Assembly (NCBI RefSeq): GCF_004119445.1
Contig: NZ_QICI01000049.1
Span: 1-54,031 of the forward strand
Length of the DNA: 54,031 bases
Direction of reading: 5' to 3'
Source: Chryseobacterium sp. CH21
Lineage (GTDB): Bacteria; Bacteroidota; Bacteroidia; Flavobacteriales; Weeksellaceae
The translations under genes and the position numbers were made by a program. The notes under the pieces are model-generated. The model saw nothing but the letters and a program-made list of their open reading frames with translations, was not told where the DNA came from and did not search any database. Of this stretch, positions 48,739-54,031 are shown piece by piece; the stretch's first letter is position 1, and every line of letters begins with the position of its first letter.

Positions 48739-49360
48739 CTAGTATATACAAAGAACAATAAAATTATATACAAAGTGAAAAATTATCGGATAAATGAGAT
48801 TTCTTTCTTTTATATAAATTAAAGATGTCATTATTCCAAGAATTAAAGCGTAAAAAACTTGTTCAAGTGATGGCAAATGACTAAGGCTAAATAAAACTGA
48901 AATAAAAATAATAATAAATGTTGGCGAAATATTTTTTCTTAATAAGTATTCTATTGGCAAAACTTTATTAATTATTTCCTCATAAAAAGGGGCTATGAAA
49001 ATAGCGCTTAATAAAAAATAATTTTGATTTTGCGACCAATGAAAATTATATTCAGTAATATTTTGATTTTTAATAAAAACTATGATAAAAGAATAAATTA
49101 TACTCCCTCCTAAAAAAATAGTATTTTTTTACTTTGACTTCCTTAAATTTTAGATAGTCAAATATTTTTCTATTTATAACAATCGTTATAATAAATATGA
49201 AAGCAACAAATGATCGACTATAAATTACGCTTAAATCATAATTAATTCTATTATCATATCCACCTAATAATTTTATAAGTATAAAATTGATTACAAAATC
49301 TAATATAAAATATAATATTATTAATAAAACCAAATAAGCATAATTACTTCTTCTTTTCAT
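48739..49360 (-). pseudogene. CPBP-family membrane protein, one frameshift
   Basis: A CAAX-protease/bacteriocin-processing (CPBP)-like integral membrane protein of about 206 residues. The first part ([20 protein letters not shown]) has several membrane helices. The frame shifts by one base in the A7 or T7 run at 49111-49130; removing one base joins it to FLGGSIIYSFIIVF, IFIAPFYEEIINKVLPIEYL, LFSLSHLPSLEQ and FHFVYNFIV. The usual EExxxR motif reads EEIINK, with Lys for Arg; the FxxxH and HxxxN motifs are kept. It overlaps the end of the third Rhs C-terminus by 17 bases, the place where an immunity gene is expected. Confidence 0.68.
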
Positions 49361-50135
49361 TATTCTCTGTTTTTTTATTGTGCCATAATAAGTGATTCAA
49401 TGCAACTCCCATTCTATAGCCATCATATGCTGATTTGTTTGATGGTCCCGGAACAGTTCCTACAGGCCCTGGACCTGCGGTCGATGGAGGACACTCTGAA
49501 CAGAATTTCTCCGCACCAGTTCCCGAAATAGCTTGACCGACTTTATTTGTAACACTACCTACTGTTGTAGGTTCTTTTTCAGGTGCTTTGAAATCCTTTT
49601 GAGCAAATTCTCTAGCATTGAAAGAAAATTGCTCCATCTCAGGATAATTATATTTGTTATAATTATCTTGGGCAGATTTATCTACACCGTATGCTTTTGC
49701 TCCGTTTGCTAATTTCGCATCTACAACAAGTCCAAATCCAGATTCTCTCCCAATAGTCTCATAACTTACATTTCCTGCTTCTGCCCATTCTCCGCTAACT
49801 GTAACATTTCCACCTGCTTCTAAATAAATTTCACCAATAGAAGATTTTGTTTCTGAATTAATTATAGTAACATTAGCTGATGCACCTAAATATTCTTCTC
49901 CTTCTTGAAGTCTTAAGTTAGCATTTGTAACTGTTAAGCTTGCGTCATAAACATAATTCCCTTGTTTATCTTTAAACCAATCACTTTCTGATCTTCCATC
50001 GGGATCAATAAATTTTATTGGGTTATTTATTGCATAATTGTAAGGAGAAAAATTATGCCCTTTTTCACTTAAAGGATCTACAACTCCCCAACGTCCAATC
50101 TCGGGCATATAGAATCTTGCACCGTAATCATACAT
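49344..50135 (-). CDS. orphan Rhs C-terminal toxin module 3
   Basis: Displaced Rhs-family C terminus. It opens with the end of the Rhs core ([20 protein letters not shown] ... [10 protein letters not shown] ... FIDPDGR), and the same frame extends upstream to about 50180 as [12 protein letters not shown] without a proper start. The ~200-residue variable domain after DPDGR ([20 protein letters not shown]; later [15 protein letters not shown], and ending [19 protein letters not shown]) is not one I recognise. It lacks a translation start of its own, as expected for a silent cassette. It is followed by a CPBP membrane gene in the immunity position. Confidence 0.72.
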   Translation of the reverse strand: MYDYGARFYMPEIGRWGVVDPLSEKGHNFSPYNYAINNPIKFIDPDGRSESDWFKDKQGNYVYDASLTVTNANLRLQEGEEYLGASANVTIINSETKSSIGEIYLEAGGNVTVSGEWAEAGNVSYETIGRESGFGLVVDAKLANGAKAYGVDKSAQDNYNKYNYPEMEQFSFNAREFAQKDFKAPEKEPTTVGSVTNKVGQAISGTGAEKFCSECPPSTAGPGPVGTVPGPSNKSAYDGYRMGVALNHLLWHNKKTENNEKKK

Positions 50136-50170
50136 CCCAGTCTCCTGAAGTTCCTTGCCGTTGTACTTGT
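49995..50170 (-). repeat. Rhs core segment, copy A
   Basis: About 175 bases encoding [10 protein letters not shown] through FIDPDGR, aligned to copies B (51459-51640) and C (52950-53130). The shared block allows homologous exchange of C-termini. Confidence 0.75.
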
Positions 50171-50197
50171 AGCTCTTACAGCTTACTATGAATAGAG

Positions 50198-50214
50198 ACT
50201 ACCTTTAAGGTAGT
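50198..50214. terminator. hairpin between lipoprotein and orphan module 3
   Basis: ACTACCTT-T-AAGGTAGT, eight perfect pairs, without a T tail on the minus strand. Marks the boundary between cassettes. Confidence 0.4.
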
Positions 50215-50236
50215 TTCTCATATTTGTTATATAATT

Positions 50237-50758
50237 TTACTCTTCGTAGCCCTTTGAAAATTTTAATCCTTTCTTTTCTAAAATACTTTTTATTTCTCCT
50301 GATTTTTCTTGAGGTAAAATTTCAACAATTTCGTTTTTACTATTCAATGTAATATGCCAGTTTGTAGTATTATATGTGATAGCCATTTTAGCTAAATTAA
50401 GATTCTCATATGGAACTTCTTTAAACGTTTTCTCTAACAAGTAAGATTTATCTAAATCCTCGCTGATAATTAATTTATACCCATTAATTTCATACACTTT
50501 AGAATATTTAAAATCTATTAATAATGCTGGATTTACAAAACATAAATCAATCCAATAATTTCCATTTTTAGCATCATCACTTTGAGCTCCGATAATAATA
50601 ATATTCGTTTTTGAATTTACTACTTTTTGTTGATTTCTAAATTCTATGTAACTGGCAACAATGTTTCTTGCTGTGTTATTCTGCTTATTAAAAACCGTTG
50701 TACTACAACTAAGTATTAAAACAAAGAAAATCAGTAGACAATATATATTCTTTTTCAT
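50237..50758 (-). CDS. lipoprotein, candidate immunity protein for module 2
   Basis: A 173-residue lipoprotein: MKKNIYCLLIFFVLILSCST gives lipidated Cys18. The body is mixed alpha/beta (NYWIDLCFVNPALLIDFKYS; NTTNWHITLNSKNEIVEILP). It begins two bases after the Rhs toxin module at 50761-51648 ends and so sits in the classic immunity position. No known immunity family recognised; the role is inferred from position and lipidation. Confidence 0.6.
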   Translation of the reverse strand: MKKNIYCLLIFFVLILSCSTTVFNKQNNTARNIVASYIEFRNQQKVVNSKTNIIIIGAQSDDAKNGNYWIDLCFVNPALLIDFKYSKVYEINGYKLIISEDLDKSYLLEKTFKEVPYENLNLAKMAITYNTTNWHITLNSKNEIVEILPQEKSGEIKSILEKKGLKFSKGYEE

Positions 50759-50760
50759 TT

Positions 50761-51648
50761 TTAATTCTTTTTACCTCCAATAAATGTTGCATTTTTTGAG
50801 TCGTATTTAAAATATCCTTTGCCAGGAGTTGGCCATTTCCAAGTACTATATTGATACGTATTTGTAATTTGAGGATTATTACTTCTAAATTTTGCATCTC
50901 CTTGCTTTAAACCGTAAGTCATTACTGGAACATTATTTATAAATCTATCATTCCAGCCTGATGGACCCACATTTGCACTAAGAGGATGGGAGTGTACATT
51001 TTCAAAATGGGTTCCATCTTGTATAATATGTCCTCCAAAACTATATGCTCCCAACATAGCCCCAGCATTCACACTTTGATTAACAGAATGATTGGTACTT
51101 ATAATACTGGTACTATATCCATCGCTAAAATTAAATGTATCTTGAGCAAACTCTACTTTTGTATTTTCTGCAGCAAATTCAAAAAATTGGGAGGCTGCAT
51201 CATAATTCTGTATCTGCAAGTAACTGTATGTTGAACTTGCGCTTCCTTCCATTCCATCACTTTCAGGCAATTCAAAAGGTAATGATTTCATTTCTCCAAT
51301 CTGCGAATTTCCTGTTGGATTTGATTCTGATACATTTGTTCGCGCAATTTGGATAGACTTAGACTCATCTTCGTTTGTAATAGTATCATAAGCATTATTG
51401 TCTTTTGTTCTTTCTATAGTACCATTATTAAATATTTTAATTTTATCCTCCGCTTGTCTTCCATCTGGATCAATAAATCGAATAGGATTATTAAACGCGT
51501 AATTATAAGGAGACCATCTTCTCATCTTCTCCGCGAGCGGATCGACAACACCCAATCTCCCGATATCGGGCATATAAAATCTCGCTCCATAATCATACAT
51601 CCCCGTTTCCTGAAGCTCCTTACCGTTGTAATTTGTACTTAAAGCCAC
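50761..51648 (-). CDS. orphan Rhs C-terminal module 2, JAMM-like (JAB) domain
   Basis: Displaced Rhs C terminus starting [10 protein letters not shown] with the core end to FIDPDGRQ (~60 residues), then ~230 variable residues. The variable part has an HSHP motif: [20 protein letters not shown]. This resembles the JAMM metalloprotease signature HxHx7SxxD found in JAB-like toxins, but the spacing is eight then three residues instead of seven then two, so activity is uncertain. The start (51648) lies in the recombined junction and has no promoter. A lipoprotein gene follows two bases later. Confidence 0.7.
   Translation of the reverse strand: MALSTNYNGKELQETGMYDYGARFYMPDIGRLGVVDPLAEKMRRWSPYNYAFNNPIRFIDPDGRQAEDKIKIFNNGTIERTKDNNAYDTITNEDESKSIQIARTNVSESNPTGNSQIGEMKSLPFELPESDGMEGSASSTYSYLQIQNYDAASQFFEFAAENTKVEFAQDTFNFSDGYSTSIISTNHSVNQSVNAGAMLGAYSFGGHIIQDGTHFENVHSHPLSANVGPSGWNDRFINNVPVMTYGLKQGDAKFRSNNPQITNTYQYSTWKWPTPGKGYFKYDSKNATFIGGKKN
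51459..51640 (-). repeat. Rhs core segment, copy B
   Basis: Second copy of the ~180-base core block, from [10 protein letters not shown] to FIDPDGR. Compared with copy C it differs mostly at third codon positions. Confidence 0.75.
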
Positions 51649-51666
51649 CGATCGGTAGCTTTTTTA

Positions 51667-52227
51667 TTACCAACACTCATAGTGATCAGTCCATTTTTTA
51701 TTTTCTATAATTTTAGCTTTATCAAACTTAAAGTAATATTTGGTAATTGATCCACAATATTTAGGACTTTCTTGGAAAAAAGGTACAACATCAATTCTTA
51801 ATTGGTTATCTTGGATTTCAGAAAATATAGCAACATTTAATGGGCCATTTGGAATGCCTTGGTATTGTACAACAGTTTTAAACACAGTTTTAAATTGTGC
51901 ATTCAGGTCCCAGTTACTATTCCTATATTTGTCAGATAACTCTTTAAGATCTTTATCTTTCCTTAAAGGTTTTATATCTTCTTTTTCTGATAAAATATTC
52001 TTATAAAAATTACTAGTATCATTTTTATCTGAAGGATAAGGATAGATTAAATCATAGATATATAACCCTGAAATATCCTTTCCAAATTCTTTGATCGAAA
52101 CATCTTTACTGATGAAATCCTTACTTACAATTGTATATGCTTCATTATACATTGTTTTAGATTGGGAACTACAGCTAATGAAAGTAACAATAGCTATAAA
52201 ATACACAAGTACTTGATAAGTTTTCAT
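51667..52227 (-). CDS. lipoprotein, candidate immunity protein for module 1
   Basis: A 186-residue lipoprotein with signal YQVLVYFIAIVTFISCSSQS (Cys19). The body includes DISGLYIYDLIYPYPSDKND and FKTVFKTVVQYQGIPNGPLN, with four Cys in all, and ends HYECW. It lies 21 bases after the HExxH-type Rhs module and before orphan module 2. Position and lipidation suggest immunity; the family is unrecognised. Confidence 0.58.
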   Translation of the reverse strand: MKTYQVLVYFIAIVTFISCSSQSKTMYNEAYTIVSKDFISKDVSIKEFGKDISGLYIYDLIYPYPSDKNDTSNFYKNILSEKEDIKPLRKDKDLKELSDKYRNSNWDLNAQFKTVFKTVVQYQGIPNGPLNVAIFSEIQDNQLRIDVVPFFQESPKYCGSITKYYFKFDKAKIIENKKWTDHYECW

Positions 52228-52248
52228 TTTATATCTTTATTAAGTTTG

Positions 52249-53973
52249 TTATTTTCGAGGAGTTTTAATATATAAATCTTTTTTAGGATCAACTTTCAAT
52301 GGACCTTTAGAGTACGCTTCATTACTAAATGCACTAAAATTAATACCTCCTGTATCCATTGGAGAATAAGATTTTCGTTGGCCAAACGGTAGTTTAAATC
52401 CTCCCGAATTATCTAATTCAGTTCTAATAACATTAATAACTTTTTTTTCGTTATCTCCTTGCATGCCATATATAGATGTTGCAGAATATTCTTTTCCATC
52501 ATCTCCAATAATTCCATCAATTAAATTATTATATTTATGACTTACTTCATGTAGAGTTGTCATTCCATATCCCAGCGTCAAGGGATTTAAAGACTGACTA
52601 GCACCATTTATGAAACCATCTATCTGATCAGTATTTATATTCAAATCATAAACATGTGTATAGCCTGCAACTCCATCAACTTTTTCTCCTCTACCTTGAA
52701 TTTCTTGTATGGAAGAGCCTCTTGTATTATCAGAATTAATCTGATAATCAGTTCTATGATTATCAATAGCACCTTTCAACATATCACGAGCTGTTTTACT
52801 TCCTCCCATATCAGAAGATTCTTTGTAACTCAACTTCCCATTATCACCAACAGATAATTTCAATCCTGTTTCTTTTTCTAAATCACTTACAATTTTATTT
52901 TGTGTATCAGCAGAAACACTTTTCCCAAATGTTATATCATAGTTCTGCATTCCATCCGGATCAATAAATCTTAAAGGATTATTGTAAGCATAAGTATAAG
53001 TGCTCCAACGTCTCGAAGTTTCCGCCAGCGGATCAATTACACCCCATCTACCAATATCCGGCATATAGAATCTCGCTCCATAATCATACATGCCCGTTTC
53101 TTGTAGCTCCTTTCCGTTGTACTTGTACTGATAAGCATTCTGTGTTGTATTAATGTAATTATGCAGCATTCCAAATGGATAATAATTATTCACTTCTACA
53201 ATCTCTCCAGGTTTCCAAGTGCTAATACAGCTTGGTGGATTAAAAGGGTCCCATGGAATATCTTCACATTGGCTCTGAAAGTATTGTCTTGGCTGTATTA
53301 CTCCATCTTTATTAGTATCGGTATAACTCAGCCTTACATTCCCTAAATGATCAGTATAATTATAAATATACTGATTCAATAAGGCATCATAATACCCTTC
53401 TGAGGTAGGAATTATCCTTAGCTTGATTTCAGCTGGTTCATCAGGATCATCAATAACTCCTATTCCTCCAGGTGATGATTCTGATGGTTTAGTACTTTTA
53501 TACTGGAAACCATCCAGGTAATCAGTTTCTAAATCTCCAAAGAGCTTCTTCACCTTTACTCCATCTGCCCGATAAGTATATTGGGTTATCTTTGAGCTTT
53601 GGGTAATCTGTTTAGGTAAATTTAAGTAATTATATTGGATTGATAAAATCCCTTTATCCGGTTGACTGATCATATTTCCGTTGCCATCTCCGTTGTCATT
53701 ATCATAGCCTATTGTATTAGGAGTTAAGGAGTAGGGATAGCCCGAAGAATTCTGCTGCTCATCTGTTACTTTTACCAACTTATTTCCTATATAATCATAC
53801 TTTAAATTATCAATCATTAAAGTAGTATTACTTCCTGAAAGCAGTCCCTGAGTTCTCACCAGATTCAGAATATTTCCATTCACATCATAAGCCAGCAGCT
53901 CATTGTATTCTTTTGCATAAGGATTGGTATCTTGTAAATCGTCAGCAAAAAGTGGACATTTGATATTAGAAAT
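52249..53973 (-). CDS. 5'-truncated Rhs protein with HExxH C-terminal domain (module 1)
   Basis: Rhs/YD-repeat protein lacking its N-terminal shell. The frame is open from 53973 (ADDLQDTNPYAKEYNELLAY) but the first usable codon inside it is GTG 53883. Core repeats include YTYRADGVKVKKLFGD, YNYTDHLGNVRLSYTDTNKD and the DPDG end at about residue 323 from GTG 53883. The ~220-residue C terminus has TTLHEVSHKYNN (52537-52551), an HExxH zinc-peptidase motif, so a metallopeptidase toxin is likely. One extra T in the T5 run near 53956 would fuse an upstream ATG 53990 (MKTLLKFLISN) to the core. Whether it is expressed is unknown. Confidence 0.75.
   Translation of the reverse strand: MSNIKCPLFADDLQDTNPYAKEYNELLAYDVNGNILNLVRTQGLLSGSNTTLMIDNLKYDYIGNKLVKVTDEQQNSSGYPYSLTPNTIGYDNDNGDGNGNMISQPDKGILSIQYNYLNLPKQITQSSKITQYTYRADGVKVKKLFGDLETDYLDGFQYKSTKPSESSPGGIGVIDDPDEPAEIKLRIIPTSEGYYDALLNQYIYNYTDHLGNVRLSYTDTNKDGVIQPRQYFQSQCEDIPWDPFNPPSCISTWKPGEIVEVNNYYPFGMLHNYINTTQNAYQYKYNGKELQETGMYDYGARFYMPDIGRWGVIDPLAETSRRWSTYTYAYNNPLRFIDPDGMQNYDITFGKSVSADTQNKIVSDLEKETGLKLSVGDNGKLSYKESSDMGGSKTARDMLKGAIDNHRTDYQINSDNTRGSSIQEIQGRGEKVDGVAGYTHVYDLNINTDQIDGFINGASQSLNPLTLGYGMTTLHEVSHKYNNLIDGIIGDDGKEYSATSIYGMQGDNEKKVINVIRTELDNSGGFKLPFGQRKSYSPMDTGGINFSAFSNEAYSKGPLKVDPKKDLYIKTPRK
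52950..53130 (-). repeat. Rhs core segment, copy C
   Basis: Copy within the longest Rhs gene; the presumed parent of copies A and B. Confidence 0.75.
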
Positions 53974-54009
53974 TTAAGGAGTGTTTTCATAAAAAGAGTA
54001 ATTTTAATT

Positions 54010-54031
54010 ATGGCAACACCGAAAAAGAAAC
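54010..54031 (+). CDS. start of a gene cut by the window edge
   Basis: ATG 54010 begins MATPKKK and runs off the end. Only seven codons are visible, so no family can be assigned. It is divergent from the Rhs region with about 20 bases between the possible ATGs. Confidence 0.3.

Noticed and set aside
238..49360. Programmed ribosomal frameshifting or phase variation as the cause of the split genes
   Set aside because: The breaks occur in housekeeping-like and unrelated genes, at plain A/T runs with no slippery heptamer plus structure pattern, and nearly all with the same one-base loss.
51643..51665. Hairpin with a plus-strand T tail between module 2 and the lipoprotein
   Set aside because: Orientation does not fit the minus-strand genes; no plus-strand transcript is expected there.
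1..54031. CRISPR arrays, tRNA or rRNA genes
   Set aside because: No regularly spaced direct repeats and no cloverleaf or rRNA-like conserved segment was recognised by eye; a dedicated search could still find a tRNA.

Overview
The window looks like chromosomal DNA of a Chryseobacterium-like bacterium (Weeksellaceae, Flavobacteriales, Bacteroidota). The reasons are low GC, secreted proteins ending in type IX secretion (T9SS) type A sorting domains, TonB receptors, a Bacteroidota-type SdhCAB, and repeated TAnnTTTG -7 promoter elements that in six genes sit 19-23 bases before the start codon. No rRNA, tRNA or CRISPR array was seen. At least nine one-base indels, nearly all in A/T runs of six or more, split otherwise intact genes. 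Most are probably sequencing errors, so several entries typed 'pseudogene' are likely intact genes in the real organism.

Layout. 0.2-0.7 kb: methylglyoxal synthase (two indels). 0.8-10.2 kb: three large T9SS exoenzymes: a family 8 polysaccharide lyase, a reprolysin-like metalloprotease and an M60 (mucinase-type) peptidase. 10.4-13.9 kb (minus): two secreted proteins sharing a small C-terminal module, one with thrombospondin type 3 repeats, then a small secreted protein with an internal stop. 14.5-16.3 kb (minus): a decayed secreted-protein gene and two overlapping helix-turn-helix genes behind a terminator-like leader hairpin. 16.8-18.4 kb: membrane TPR regulator with a LuxR-like C terminus. 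18.8-25.7 kb: four-gene outer-membrane cluster: TonB receptor, DUF4876-like lipoprotein, DUF6850-like barrel, di-haem cytochrome c peroxidase.

26-33.6 kb: acyltransferase-type membrane protein, secreted thioredoxin-like protein, a lipoprotein, a duplicated cassette of small membrane protein plus DUF7674-like helical protein, a nucleoid-associated protein, a DUF3592-like membrane protein and a cyclase-family hydrolase. 33.7-40.9 kb (minus): secreted amide hydrolase, outer-membrane porin, DASS dicarboxylate transporter, then sdhC-sdhA-sdhB; the last five form an apparent uptake-and-oxidation operon for C4-dicarboxylates. 41.3-45.1 kb: bacteriophytochrome kinase with its haem oxygenase, then malate dehydrogenase.

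45.2-48.7 kb: a REP-associated tyrosine transposase (RAYT) gene between two near-identical inverted GC-rich REP hairpins, with a third REP 2.6 kb away; nearby are an alpha/beta hydrolase (two indels), a dehydrogenase fragment, a glycolipid-binding-like protein and an XRE-type regulator. 48.7-54 kb (minus): a polymorphic-toxin array. One 5'-truncated Rhs core ends in an HExxH domain; two orphan Rhs C-termini each keep the same ~180-base core segment; they are interleaved with small lipoproteins (candidate immunity proteins) and end at a CPBP-type membrane protein.

The strongest candidates for little-described biology are the RAYT/REP locus, the duplicated small-membrane-protein/DUF7674 cassette, the Rhs toxin array and the TonB-DUF4876-DUF6850-peroxidase cluster.
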